Origin: Symploca sp. SIO3C6
GTDB lineage: Bacteria; Cyanobacteriota; Cyanobacteriia; Cyanobacteriales; Coleofasciculaceae
Length of the DNA: 47,420 nucleotides
Direction: 5' to 3'
Assembly: GCA_010692425.1 (NCBI GenBank)
Contig: JAAHHJ010000042.1
Span: 1-47,420 of the forward strand
Position 1 is the first letter of the stretch, and the number at the start of each line of letters is the position of its first letter. The translations under genes were made by a program, and so were the position numbers. Positions 8,035-16,987 of this stretch are shown piece by piece. The notes beneath the pieces were generated by a model that was not told where the DNA came from, made no database searches, and worked only from the letters and a program-made list of their open reading frames with translations.

Positions 8035-10455
8035 TTATCGACTCATATGTTCTTCCAACAGTCGCTGTGACCGTGCCTTGTAAATCAGATAGAACAACGC
8101 CTCAATATAACGTAGCATGTCCTCTCGATTTTCCTTGGAACTGTAGTTCCAGAAGCCATAAATCCGAGCCAAAGATAGCAGCCGTGTCGTGTGGATTTTC
8201 CAGGTATAGGTGCTGTAAACCCTATCCATAGCACCGTTGGAAATTTCTTCCCAAGCTTGGGGATTTTGGTCACACTGAGAGACAAAATCTAGGATTTTCT
8301 GTGCCATCTCTTCTTGGTGAGTGGGGTTAATTAAAAAACCATTCACCTTATCTTGAATAATTTCTAAAGGACCACCAAACTGGGTACCAAAAGTTGGTAG
8401 ACCTGTAATCATTGATTCTAGGATCGTTAAACCAAACGCCTCAAACAGTGCTGGTTGTACAAAGACCCCTCGATGATCGGCAATTACTCGATAAATCTCC
8501 CCAGAGTCGCCCTTGGGCAAGCGTACCCCCAGCCAGCGCATCTTACCATGGAGATTATACTCATCAATAATCCGGTAGAGCTTGACAATTTCGTCTTTCT
8601 CTTCGTTGTCGTTGGAATCCTCAACGCGCAACTTCCCTGCAACCAAAATCAGATTACACTTTTCCTGTAACTCTTGACTTTTACCAAAGCATTCTGTTAA
8701 ACCAGTTAAGTTCTTAATCCTGTCGAGACGCGCCATTGAGAAAATTGGACGCTTCTTAGGATCTTCAAGGAAACCATAAACCTGACTGGGGTCTTCCAGA
8801 GTGAATAGCAGTTGTTCAAGCCGTTCTATATCACCCGGAACTCGGTCTTGGGTACGATTATAGGGGAAAAATACATTCTCATTCACCCCAGGCGGCACAA
8901 CGTTGAACTTAGGTGAAAATAGCTCAATGCCATTGACCACATGGTACATCTCTGGCATCGTGAAGTTTTGGTACGACTCATACTGACCCACACTATCAGG
9001 CTTACCAACAATCTCTTGATAAGTACTGCTGATAACTACATTTGCCGCATTCATGGCAATCAAATCGGCAGTAAATTGCAACGAGAAGTGGTACTGATTA
9101 TCCAAGTCTTGCCAGTAAAGGTTACTGAACAGGTATTTGGATTTTTCCAGAGCGTGGGCAACAATACACTGGGTTACTCCCAATTTCCTGGCTAGCAGGA
9201 ACGCCACCAAGTTACCATCGGAATAGTTGCCCACAATGAAATCTGGGACGCCTTGGAATTCTGCCAGCAGTTCTTTTTCAGCATCGATGGCAAAAGTTTC
9301 CAAATATGGCCAAATCTCAAATCTCGAAATCCAGTTCTGAGTTAGTTTGGGATTGAATTCCCGGAAAGGCACTCGCAAAATCCAGGCATTATCTGTACCG
9401 TAAACCTTTTCTAAGCGCTCGTTACAGCGAGTACCATCGCTATTAGGAATCAGGCGGCTGAGAATAATGACCTTGGGTTGGAATCCTTCTCCCTCTAGTC
9501 CCGCAAGTTTTATATCCTCTTGCAATTGCTTTTCCAAATTCCGGGCTTGGTCAAGCACATAAACCACTTGACCACCAGTATCAGGACGTCCTAAAACCCC
9601 CTCTTGTCCAAACCAGCCATGGACAGAGACTAAGACAATCCTAAAGATCATCGGTAGTCTGGAAAGAAAATTCTCGAGGGCTTTGTCGTCTGGTGAGTCG
9701 ATAATTTGATCAAGAATTTCCAGAGTATCTCTTACCCGAGAGGCATTGTTACCCCAGCCTGGTTCAAAACCCATTTCTTGCAGTTTAAAGCGAAACTCTT
9801 GGTAGGGTTCCTGGGCTGGACGATCACTGACAAATGCCAAAGCTTGCTTAACTTGGTCTGAGAGTTGCTTTTGACTCTTAATACGCTCGTTAATTAGCAG
9901 CTTGGTGCCCTGAAACTGGTGGATGGTCAAGAAGTTGAACAAAGACTCCTGCCACTGCTGGGGGTCTTGAAACAGCTTACTGGAAAGAAAGCGGTTGAGG
10001 AAGCTAACACCTTTACCAATGTTTTTGGGGTCACGAATTTTGGGGGAGTAATCGTAAAACGGCCCGAAATCTAGTTCCAGGACATCCCCTTCTGCAGGAT
10101 TATAGCGGTTAACAATACGATCGCGCAGATCCAAAAGTTCTTGCACGCTCACCGCTTCGACTGTTAAATCTTCCAGAATCCGGAAGGTTTCTTGAGAGGC
10201 GATTTTCGGTCTGATCACTAAATAGAGGCTTTGATCCTCTAAAATAATTTCCTGGGTATAATAAACCAGTTTTCCTAAATGAGATGTCTGAGCAAAATAT
10301 TCCGGCTTTTGATGTTCACTGCAGTATTTTGAAAAGGCTGCCAGAATATCATTTCGCAGTAGATACTTTTGTTCTGAGCCACGCAACTGACTGGCTAACT
10401 GACGCAAATCGCTTTTTTCGTCACTCTCAAGAACATCATGAATCAGCTTGATCAT
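8035..10455 (-). CDS. susA: Sucrose synthase
   Basis: SusA reversibly cleaves sucrose with UDP or ADP into NDP-glucose and fructose, linking sucrose to glycogen and polysaccharide synthesis. From the ATG at 10455 it has 806 residues, the size typical of filamentous cyanobacterial SusA. The regulatory N-terminal part starts IKLIHDVLESDEKSDLRQ; the GT4 (GT-B) catalytic part shows VHGWFGQEGVLGRPDTGGQ, the phosphate-binding MARLDRIKNLTG, and the sugar-nucleotide motif EAFGLTILESM near the C-terminus. The longer frame to 10467 would need a TTG start. The ATG at 10455 is preceded by GGGA at a good distance, so I chose it. The gene follows the M32 peptidase by about 115 bp on the same strand, with the hairpin GGGGTC-N8-GACCCC in the gap, so it probably has its own promoter. 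Confidence 0.94.
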   Translation of the reverse strand: MIKLIHDVLESDEKSDLRQLASQLRGSEQKYLLRNDILAAFSKYCSEHQKPEYFAQTSHLGKLVYYTQEIILEDQSLYLVIRPKIASQETFRILEDLTVEAVSVQELLDLRDRIVNRYNPAEGDVLELDFGPFYDYSPKIRDPKNIGKGVSFLNRFLSSKLFQDPQQWQESLFNFLTIHQFQGTKLLINERIKSQKQLSDQVKQALAFVSDRPAQEPYQEFRFKLQEMGFEPGWGNNASRVRDTLEILDQIIDSPDDKALENFLSRLPMIFRIVLVSVHGWFGQEGVLGRPDTGGQVVYVLDQARNLEKQLQEDIKLAGLEGEGFQPKVIILSRLIPNSDGTRCNERLEKVYGTDNAWILRVPFREFNPKLTQNWISRFEIWPYLETFAIDAEKELLAEFQGVPDFIVGNYSDGNLVAFLLARKLGVTQCIVAHALEKSKYLFSNLYWQDLDNQYHFSLQFTADLIAMNAANVVISSTYQEIVGKPDSVGQYESYQNFTMPEMYHVVNGIELFSPKFNVVPPGVNENVFFPYNRTQDRVPGDIERLEQLLFTLEDPSQVYGFLEDPKKRPIFSMARLDRIKNLTGLTECFGKSQELQEKCNLILVAGKLRVEDSNDNEEKDEIVKLYRIIDEYNLHGKMRWLGVRLPKGDSGEIYRVIADHRGVFVQPALFEAFGLTILESMITGLPTFGTQFGGPLEIIQDKVNGFLINPTHQEEMAQKILDFVSQCDQNPQAWEEISNGAMDRVYSTYTWKIHTTRLLSLARIYGFWNYSSKENREDMLRYIEALFYLIYKARSQRLLEEHMSR

Positions 10456-10570
10456 GGCAATTCCCAATTATATAGTAGATTAAACGATACTCACAACCAT
10501 CAGATTGCAAATTGCAGCCAGGCATAATTACTTACTGGGGTCAAGCAACAGACCCCCATTCAAGCAACAA

Positions 10571-12094
10571 TTACAGTTGGTAAAGTTGCCCGTATTTTTG
10601 TTTAATGTAACGGATGAAAGGAGCGATGCGCAAAGTATCACCCGTAACGCTCCTAATTAGTTCCGCTGCTGTGTATTTGCAACCATGCTGGTATATTTTC
10701 TCCTTCAACCAATTATGCAGCGTGTAGAAGTTACCTTGTTCTATCTTTGTGATTATTTCCGGATGTTCCTTAACAGCTGCTTCAAAAACCTGGGCACTAA
10801 TTAAATTACCGAGGGTGTAGCACTGAAACATACCTCCAATTTGACCACTGTACCAGTGAACATCTTGCAACACCCCTTCGCTGTCAGTTTCTGGAACAAT
10901 TCCTAAATCATGGCGATAGCGCTCCCTCCAGGCTTCTGGAAGATCCTTGACTTCCAGACTTCCTTCGAGCATCTGTAGCTCTAAGTCGAAGCGCAGCATG
11001 ACATGAAGATTGTAGGTTACTTCGTCAGCATCAGTGCGGATCAGAGTGCGCCCGACTTTATTAATTGCCCGATAGAAGTTGTCGAGGGAAACCTCCTTTA
11101 GTTGTGCCGGGAAGAAGGCTTGCAGTTGGGGGTAAAAGAATTGCCAGAAGCTACGAGAGCGCCCGACAAGATTTTCCCAAAGGCGGGATTGGCTCTCATG
11201 GATACCTGAAGAGGTGCCACCGGCTAGGGGTGTACCTTCAAAATCACTATTTATCCCTTGCTCATATAAAGCATGACCCATTTCGTGAATGGTACTAAAT
11301 AGTGCTTGTCCCAGTTCATTTTCATAGACACGGGTAGTAATGCGCACATCACCAGTGGAGAAGTTGATCATAAATGGGTGATGGGTTTGGTCTTGACGCC
11401 CCCTTTGAAAGTCATAACCTAACTGCTTAATCAATTTGATCGTGAATTCCAACTGCTGATTTTCTGGATAAAACTGATGTAGGCAACTATTATCAGCTGT
11501 CGGTTGGGCAGTAATTGCTTCTACAATAGGCACCAGTTGTTGCCGTAATTCAGTAAAAAGAGTCCGTAAAAAAGATGTCTTCATGCCGTAGTCGGCCAAG
11601 TCAATCAGAGGATCGGCAATATGCTCATAACTAGGGAAAAAGCTTGCCAGCTCACGGCTCATCTCCAGAGTTTTTTCCAGGTAAGGTTGTACCAGTGCAA
11701 AGTTGTTTTCTGATCTGGCTTTGACCCAAAATCCGTACGCTTCTGCTCGATGTTTGGACATTTTAGCCATGAATGAGGCTGGTACCCACACCGCTTGTTC
11801 ATACTTTCTTCTAGTAACACGAATCAAGCTAGCTTCGTCAGAGTCATAGGGTAGAGTTTCTTCATAAGGACGCAAGTCTTCTAGCAATTTACCAACACGA
11901 GGATCGGTAAATTTAGTGTGAGAAATTGATTGCAGAGTGGCAAGCTGACGTCCACGAGCACTGGCACCTCCAGGGGGCATATAGGTAGCTTGATCCCAAT
12001 ATAAAAGGGACGCCGCCGCTTCTAGATCATTAATTTCTGTCAGGTGAGTTTTGAGTGTTGAAAGTTTCGTTTCAGTTTTTTCGGTAGTCTGCAT
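10571..12094 (-). CDS. Carboxypeptidase, M32 (Taq) family
   Basis: A 507-residue zinc carboxypeptidase of family M32. The zinc motif HEMGH is at 270-274 and the family signature HESQSRLWEN, which supplies the downstream Glu ligand, follows about 30 residues later. The protein is almost wholly helical, has no signal peptide, and is expected to be a cytosolic dimer trimming peptides from the C-terminus. Length and termini are normal for the family. It lies upstream of susA on the same strand; no functional link is evident. Confidence 0.93.
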   Translation of the reverse strand: MQTTEKTETKLSTLKTHLTEINDLEAAASLLYWDQATYMPPGGASARGRQLATLQSISHTKFTDPRVGKLLEDLRPYEETLPYDSDEASLIRVTRRKYEQAVWVPASFMAKMSKHRAEAYGFWVKARSENNFALVQPYLEKTLEMSRELASFFPSYEHIADPLIDLADYGMKTSFLRTLFTELRQQLVPIVEAITAQPTADNSCLHQFYPENQQLEFTIKLIKQLGYDFQRGRQDQTHHPFMINFSTGDVRITTRVYENELGQALFSTIHEMGHALYEQGINSDFEGTPLAGGTSSGIHESQSRLWENLVGRSRSFWQFFYPQLQAFFPAQLKEVSLDNFYRAINKVGRTLIRTDADEVTYNLHVMLRFDLELQMLEGSLEVKDLPEAWRERYRHDLGIVPETDSEGVLQDVHWYSGQIGGMFQCYTLGNLISAQVFEAAVKEHPEIITKIEQGNFYTLHNWLKEKIYQHGCKYTAAELIRSVTGDTLRIAPFIRYIKQKYGQLYQL

Positions 12095-12479
12095 AATTGG
12101 GGAGTGAGTCTTAATATAATACTCGCTTGTTTGGTTTAATGAGATGTTTTGTAGATTAGTAAATGTACAACACCTGACGATCTACAAATCGAAATTTTCC
12201 CCACCCTGGAGATGTTTGCAATTAAGCTGATCAAGCTCTGATAAGTAGTTTTGTTCTACCCTGAAGGCTGCACTGTAAGGCTTGTACCAGCAGATCGATG
12301 ACTAACCCTGGCCTAGCTTGCAACTAGATAATCGGTTCAATACAATATGAACACAAATTGCAAACTAACTCAGATAAGCTTTGGCTTATGTCTCTTTATA
12401 ACATTGTGACACTTCTTCGAGATTGGAGCAGCTCCCAATTAATTAGAAGTAAATCGCAATGCAATTTTAATTAATCGCT
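12095..12479. other. Intergenic region, nothing recognised
   Basis: A 385-bp spacer upstream of the M32 gene and downstream of the TPR gene. I find no open frame with credible coding character, no strong hairpin and no repeat array. It presumably contains the M32 promoter and the terminator of the TPR gene. Confidence 0.5.
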
Positions 12480-14216
12480 TTACTCCTGAATCAGTGCTTG
12501 AAAGCGCTGATTTATTCTGATGCTTTCAAAATCAGAGTCAGTCTTGGGCAGGTCTCGGTATCTTTCAGGATTGAGTTTGATAGCTTGTTGCAGGTATAAT
12601 AGGGCCTGTTCAACATTACCTTGTAAAGCATAGCAGCAAGCTTGGTTATAAAAAGTATCAGCGTTGTCAGGTTGGATTTGATTTGCCCGATTATAACTAG
12701 CAACTGCCTCGCTGTAGCGTTTTAAGTAAGCTAAGGCAATGCCTCGGTTGTTCCAGGCTTCAAAATAGTCTGGTTTTAGTTTGGTAGCTTGCTCATAATT
12801 AGCAACAGCTTCCTCATAACGTTCTAAATCGTCAAGAGCAATACCCCGATTGTTCCAAGCTTCAGCAAAGTCTGGTTGCAATTTCAGGGTTTGGTCATAA
12901 CTATCAATGGCTTGGGCTAAACGCCCTAGGTCGTAGAGAATTTTACCACGGTTGTAATAGGCTTGATGATAGTCCGGCTGAATTTCTAAAACTCGGTCAT
13001 AGCTGCTAATCGCTTCTTGGTAACGCCCCAAGTTACTTAAGGCATTACCTCGGTTGTAATAGGCTTGGTAAAGGTCAGGTTTAATGGCTGTGGCTCTCTC
13101 GTAACTAGCAACTGCTTCTGTGTAGAGTTCTAAGTTAAACAGCGCCATACCCCGATTGTACCAGCATTCATAGAATTCAGGTTTTATTGCCACAGCCCGC
13201 TCATAGTTGGCAATGGCTTGTTGATAGCGCCCTAAGTTAAATAATGCCATGCCTAGATTATTCCAGGCAGCGGCGAAGTCTGGTTGGAATTGGGTGGCTT
13301 GCTCATAGCTAATGATTGCCTCTTGGTAGCGTTTTAACTCATCAAGTGCAATACCAAGGTTATACCAAACTTCGGGAAAGTCAGTTTGCAGTTGAATTGC
13401 CCTTTCAAAGCTAGTTATTGCTTCTTCGTAACGCCCCCAGTTTCCCAATGCCTTCCCTCGGTTATTCCAGGTTTCGGGGGAGTCTCGATTAATTTCTAGA
13501 GTTTTGTCATAGCAAGCAATTGCCTGTTCATACCATCCTAAGTCAGAGAGGGCATTGCCTCGGTTATACCAAGCTTCGCTTTTATTGGGGTGAATTTGAA
13601 TAGCTCTGTCAAAGCTAGCAATTGCTTCCTCGTAACGTCCCAAGTATCCCAGGGCGCTACCACGATTGTTCCAAGCTTCATGGGAGTCTGGGTTGATTTG
13701 CGTTGCCCTGTTAAAGCTAGCGATCGCTTCCTCGTAACGTCCCAAGTCAGAGAGGGCATTGCCGCGATTATACCAGGCTGAGTCATTATCGGGCTGAATT
13801 TGAATGGCTCGGTCGTAACTGATTACAGCTTCTTCGATGCGCCCTAGGTCATAGAGTGCCACAGCGCGATTGTACCAGGCTAAGTCATGATTTGGTTGGA
13901 GTTCAAGGAGGCGATCGAAACTGGCAACGGCTTCTGTTGTTCTGCCGTGGTACCCTAGGGCAATGCCGAGGTTGTACCATGCCTCTAAGTAGTCGGGCTT
14001 GAGTTGAGTCGCTTTGCTATAGCTAGCAATTGCCTCTTCGATGCGTCCTGAATATCCCAGCACTATGCCCTGATGGTAGTAAGCTTGGAAGTAGTCGGGT
14101 TTAAGTTGAGTGGCTTTCTCAAAGTTAGCAATTGCTCGTTCGTATTCTTCAGCTTCGCTAGAACGCAATCCCAGCGCGAAATATAATTGTGCTTCCAAAT
14201 TTGGACTCTGGCTCAT
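12480..14216 (-). CDS. Tetratricopeptide repeat protein, about 17 TPRs
   Basis: 578 residues made almost entirely of consecutive 34-residue TPRs with the consensus AWYNRGNALSDLGRYEEAI. The repeat covers residues of about 5-560, i.e. roughly 17 units, followed by a short tail containing FESIRINQRFQALIQE, common at the end of cyanobacterial TPR proteins. No catalytic, kinase or membrane segment is present, so it is a scaffold or adaptor of unknown partner. The near-identity of adjacent units in DNA (the same Asn-Arg-Gly and Tyr-Glu-Glu-Ala codon blocks) suggests recent expansion or homogenisation by recombination. Confidence 0.9.
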   Translation of the reverse strand: MSQSPNLEAQLYFALGLRSSEAEEYERAIANFEKATQLKPDYFQAYYHQGIVLGYSGRIEEAIASYSKATQLKPDYLEAWYNLGIALGYHGRTTEAVASFDRLLELQPNHDLAWYNRAVALYDLGRIEEAVISYDRAIQIQPDNDSAWYNRGNALSDLGRYEEAIASFNRATQINPDSHEAWNNRGSALGYLGRYEEAIASFDRAIQIHPNKSEAWYNRGNALSDLGWYEQAIACYDKTLEINRDSPETWNNRGKALGNWGRYEEAITSFERAIQLQTDFPEVWYNLGIALDELKRYQEAIISYEQATQFQPDFAAAWNNLGMALFNLGRYQQAIANYERAVAIKPEFYECWYNRGMALFNLELYTEAVASYERATAIKPDLYQAYYNRGNALSNLGRYQEAISSYDRVLEIQPDYHQAYYNRGKILYDLGRLAQAIDSYDQTLKLQPDFAEAWNNRGIALDDLERYEEAVANYEQATKLKPDYFEAWNNRGIALAYLKRYSEAVASYNRANQIQPDNADTFYNQACCYALQGNVEQALLYLQQAIKLNPERYRDLPKTDSDFESIRINQRFQALIQE

Positions 14217-14767
14217 GCCTTGGTATTGTACACAGAATCAAACGCGATCGCTGAAAAGAAAACTATAGCAAGTATTTAGCTCTCATTGATCTTGAACGAT
14301 CGCACTCAACCTCTGTAACTGGGAAGATGATGCTGCCAGTCAAGTGACATCCTCCCCCGATAAATCGAAGATTATACCGGGGTGTTCCTACCATTTTCAT
14401 ATACCAACTTAGAAAGTTGTCGCTAAATCTCGACGTTATAAATATTCTTTGACTAAAATGACAAGATTGGAGATAATTTTACAGTGGCAAAAAAGTAATA
14501 AGTACCTGCGACATTGATAAAGGTTACTGGTTGAGGCAGGGTGTGGGGTGTGGGATGTAGGGTGTAAGGGAACTCCAGGCGATTTGATAATTGTTTACGC
14601 AGTAATTCCTTGAAGATTTTACATACAAGAGGCAACATCAGTTAACAGATGCATTTCCTTGTAAAACCCCATATCTTCAGTTGTCTAGGTACAAGATTAT
14701 GCACCGTCTATTATGACCACTGTGCATGACTGTGCATGATTAGACTTTAATTATACTCGGAAAGTAA
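14217..14767. other. Intergenic region with repeat traces upstream of the TIR remnant
   Basis: This 550-bp stretch has no convincing gene. It contains a patch CATCCTCCCCCGATAAATCG...CCGGGGTGTTCC (about 14347-14390) that resembles the hairpin ends of IS200/IS605-type elements, a G/T-rich array of heptamer-like units GGGTGTG/GGATGTA/GGGTGTA (about 14537-14567), and a perfect 10-bp tandem duplication of ACTGTGCATG (about 14718-14738) that lies just before the point at which TIR similarity begins. Together these fit a region rearranged by small mobile elements. Confidence 0.4.
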
Positions 14768-14812
14768 GAGGAAATTAAACAGGCCCTGGCTGCTGCGAAG
14801 GTAGCAGTTTTA

Positions 14813-15943
14813 ATGGTAAGTTCTAGGTTCCTGGCATCTGAGTTTATTGCTGAGCATGAATTACCGCCACTGCTAAAAGCTGCTGAAACTGAGGGACTAG
14901 AAATTATTTGGATCTATTTGAGTTATTGTCTCTATGAAGAAACTGAGATTAAGGCTTTTCAGGCTGCTCATAACCTTTCTCAACCCCTCGATAGTCTCAC
15001 ATTCTCTGAGCAAAATAAAGCACTACGTGATATCTGTAGAGTAATCAAAACAGCATCGCTCCCACGCCCTGAACCTAAGCCGGATACGTCGTTGATTGTA
15101 ACCAAAAATGAACAACCAACGCTGGACACCTTTGAATTTTCTGTGGTGAGTGCTGATGCCCAAGGTAGGGAAATCAGCCGCCGTCGCCAACAAGCCCAGC
15201 AGTTTACTGAAAATCTCGGTTATGGGGTGCAATTGGAAATGGTTGCTATTGAGGGTGGTATCCTTACCATGGGTTCGCCGGATTCAGAAGCAGGACGAAG
15301 TGATTATGAAGGACCCCAGCATTTAGTGAAGGTAGCTCCCTTTTTTATGGGTAAATATCTCATCACCCAGGCACAATGGCTGATGGTTGCAGAATTTCCC
15401 CAAGTTTATCGTTCCCTTCATCCCAATCCGTCTCACTTTAAAGGATCTAATCTACCTGTAGAGCAAATATCATGGTATGACGCAGTCGAGTTCTGTAACC
15501 GCCTGTCGCAGCATACGGGAAGTGAGTATCGACTGCCGACGGAGGCTCAATGGGAATATGCCTGCCGTGCGAAAACAACTAGCCCCTATCATTTTGGTGA
15601 AGGGATAAGCCCTGAGTTAGCGAACTATGACAATAGAAAGGGAACTACGCCTGTAGGGAGTTTTCAAGTAGCTAACAACTTTGGTTTATACGATATGCAC
15701 GGGAATATTTGGGAGTGGTGTGTTGACCATTGGCATAATAGCTATGAAGGTGCACCCTCTGATAGTCGAGCTTGGTTAGGCGATGATAGTCATAGTTCTG
15801 CAATTATGCGGGGCGGCTCGTGGCTCGGCAATCCTAATTTCTGCCGCTGTGCCTTCCGCAAATCTTACGGTAGGGCGGGGCGCGACTTATTCCTCGACGA
15901 TATCGGTTTTCGTGTGGTGTGCGCTTTCGGAAGGACTCTTTAG
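14813..15943 (+). CDS. FGE/C-type-lectin-fold protein with a 5'-truncated TIR domain
   Basis: From the ATG, 376 residues. Residues 1-75 (SSRFLASEFIAEHELPPLL and onward) match the last half of the TIR domains common in cyanobacterial effector proteins. In the same frame upstream of the ATG, 14768-14812 encodes EEIKQALAAAKVAVL, the preceding TIR helix and strand, but an in-frame TAA sits at 14765-14767 and no further TIR sequence is found, so the domain has lost its N-terminal half. Residues about 145-376 form an FGE-sulfatase/SUMF1 domain (GGILTMGSP, LPVEQISWYDAVEFCNRLS, YRLPTEAQWEYACRA, DMHGNIWEWC, RGGSW, IGFRVVC). Of the two catalytic cysteines of true FGE only the position of C344 is kept, so a binding rather than enzymatic role is likely. 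The last 40 residues resemble a DGR variable region (separate entry). No Shine-Dalgarno precedes the ATG; the gene may be a decaying one. Confidence 0.8.
   Translation: MVSSRFLASEFIAEHELPPLLKAAETEGLEIIWIYLSYCLYEETEIKAFQAAHNLSQPLDSLTFSEQNKALRDICRVIKTASLPRPEPKPDTSLIVTKNEQPTLDTFEFSVVSADAQGREISRRRQQAQQFTENLGYGVQLEMVAIEGGILTMGSPDSEAGRSDYEGPQHLVKVAPFFMGKYLITQAQWLMVAEFPQVYRSLHPNPSHFKGSNLPVEQISWYDAVEFCNRLSQHTGSEYRLPTEAQWEYACRAKTTSPYHFGEGISPELANYDNRKGTTPVGSFQVANNFGLYDMHGNIWEWCVDHWHNSYEGAPSDSRAWLGDDSHSSAIMRGGSWLGNPNFCRCAFRKSYGRAGRDLFLDDIGFRVVCAFGRTL
15805..15935 (+). other. Putative diversity-generating retroelement variable region
   Basis: Residues 334-376 follow the scheme RGGSW-xxNPNxCRxAxR...xxIGFRVV shared by FGE-type DGR targets. 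In such targets the template repeat reads AAC or AAT at the variable positions. Here those positions hold CTC, GGC, TTC, TGT, TTC, TCT, TAC, GGT, GAC, TTC, CTC, GAC and GAT, so the third base is C or T while bases one and two vary, as expected if only adenines were replaced. The flanking codons (CGG GGC GGC TCG TGG; ATC GGT TTT CGT GTG GTG) are the invariant frame. No template copy or reverse transcriptase is seen in the window. The C-terminal end (CAFGRTL) and the following untranslated sequence are also of the kind seen after such targets. Confidence 0.65.
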
Positions 15944-16189
15944 TCTTTTGCCCTATAGCACTTTTACCCTTTACCCTCTTTTCCCGCCGCAGGCGGAGCG
16001 CGATTTTTAAGAAAAATGAACAAAGACCACAAATTAGCTTGCCAAGATCCACAACATAAGGTATCGTTTTTTCTCGTTACCCTAAAATATTGAAGCGTCC
16101 CATAGGAGTGCTAACAACACCCCCATGGAACATCACCCCCAAACTGTCGATAGCAGTCCGGTGGCTATTCGGAATTTTACACTCCGCAA

Positions 16190-16224
16190 AAGCCGCCCCA
16201 CTTTGCTATGCTGTGGGGCGGCTT
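16190..16224 (+). terminator. 12-bp GC-rich hairpin
   Basis: AAGCCGCCCCAC (16190-16201) pairs perfectly with GTGGGGCGGCTT (16213-16224) around an 11-base loop. It lies 250 bases past the FGE-like gene and just ahead of the small gene at 16262. It may be an intrinsic terminator (CAGATTTT follows). DGR targets can have GC-rich inverted repeats after the variable region that assist retrohoming; this one is rather distant for that. Confidence 0.5.
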
Positions 16225-16261
16225 CAGATTTTAGGTATTTTTACCTATTTGGAGTGTGATT

Positions 16262-16477
16262 ATGAGTTCTGAAAACACGCCCTTTGATCTGTTCAAATCT
16301 TCCCCAGACCGAGAAAATCTCAAAGTTATTGCCGTCGGTTCTCCCCAAGTAGTAGAAAACTACATTTTGACTCAATATCGTTTAGGTTATGCCGAAGTCA
16401 ATGAATGGTCGAGGCCCTTACCAACAACTAATCCAGGGGAGGTAATGTCTCTGTTGATTAAGCGAGTTTCTCAATAA
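16262..16477 (+). CDS. Small conserved-looking cyanobacterial protein
   Basis: From the ATG at 16262, preceded by GGAG at a good spacing, 71 residues: a polar N-terminus with FDLFKSSPD, then a compact segment (LKVIAVGSPQVVENYILTQY, then GYAEVNEWSRPLP and GEVMSLLIKRV). I recall similar short proteins in cyanobacteria but no function. The frame to 16256 would need GTG. The stop codon TAA is the first triplet of an AAGTAAT heptamer array, so the end of this gene is formed by the repeat. Confidence 0.65.
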   Translation: MSSENTPFDLFKSSPDRENLKVIAVGSPQVVENYILTQYRLGYAEVNEWSRPLPTTNPGEVMSLLIKRVSQ

Positions 16478-16506
16478 GTAATAAGTAATAAGTAATAAGT
16501 AATAAG
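16475..16506 (+). repeat. TAATAAG heptamer array at a stop codon
   Basis: Four complete TAATAAG units follow the TAAG that contains the stop of the 71-residue gene. It is one of six such arrays in the window (others at 16825, 16951, 18639, 22124 and 39036). Confidence 0.9.
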
Positions 16507-16516
16507 TAAGAATGGT

Positions 16517-16765
16517 TTAAATGGCTAGCCATTTAAGGTGGAACAGTCTTTATAGAAAAGGTTCTAGCTTCTGGTTGTTTAAACTAATCTTGTTCAGGGT
16601 TTTGTTGTGGTTTATTCAGATCTTGTATCAATCTATTCACCGCCTGGGGTTCAAACCCCAGGCTAACAGCTCAAGTCCTCTCAAAAAGGACTAAAAGCTT
16701 GTCCTACATAGATTTCAGTCCATTTTATGGACTTTGTCTATTAGCCCAGAAATTGATTTCTGGGC
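16517..16765. repeat. Multi-hairpin noncoding element
   Basis: No open frame. It begins with the perfect 20-bp palindrome TTAAATGGCTAGCCATTTAA (16517-16536). Downstream lie three short hairpins: GCCTGGGGTT/AACCCCAGGC (16642-16663), AGTCCA-N5-TGGACT (16717-16733) and GCCCAGAAA-TTGA-TTTCTGGGC (16744-16765). Chains of hairpins like these, of the form 'GTCC...GGAC' and 'CCCAG...CTGGG', recur as dispersed intergenic cassettes in cyanobacteria. It sits between oppositely oriented heptamer arrays. Confidence 0.6.
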
Positions 16766-16824
16766 AGTCAAAGTAGCTTATCAAAAGTGTTGCAATATCT
16801 GAATTTACACCCGTAGTCTTCAAG

Positions 16825-16987
16825 CTTATTACTTATTACTTATAGCAGTACGTATTAAGGTTAGGACAAGCTAAATCGCTAGAATTTGTCAAATTCTGCC
16901 TTCTGCCTTCTGCCCTCTGCCCTCTGCCCTCTGCCTTGCGCGTAGCGCTATATTACTTATTACTTATTACTTATTACTTATTACTTA
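16825..16987 (-). repeat. Dispersed repeat copy B with flanking heptamer arrays
   Basis: Two CTTATTA heptamers (16825-16838) are followed by an inverted copy of the 6485-6595 repeat (16852-16953), including the CTGCCTT/CTGCCCT run and the GCGCGTAGCGC hairpin, and then by five TATTACT heptamers (16951-16985). The block ends four bases before the ATG of the next gene. Confidence 0.8.

Noticed and set aside
14453-14638. Minus-strand 61-codon ORF
   Set aside because: It lies across a G/T-rich repeat patch, has no family resemblance and no ribosome-binding site.
14813-15943. Active formylglycine-generating (sulfatase-modifying) enzyme
   Set aside because: One of the two catalytic cysteine positions is occupied by Gly339, in the hypervariable segment; the domain is more likely a binding fold.
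15783-16010. 75-codon ORF overlapping the end of the FGE-like gene in another frame
   Set aside because: It is a shadow of the variable region and trailing sequence; the FGE frame has all domain motifs.
16090-16272. Plus-strand 60-codon ORF covering the GC-rich hairpin
   Set aside because: It spans a perfect 12-bp hairpin and overlaps the better-supported 71-residue gene start.
16642-16663. GGGGTTCAAACCCC, which resembles a tRNA T-arm
   Set aside because: There is no acceptor stem, D-arm or anticodon arm at the required distances, and no CCA end; it is one hairpin in a repeat element.
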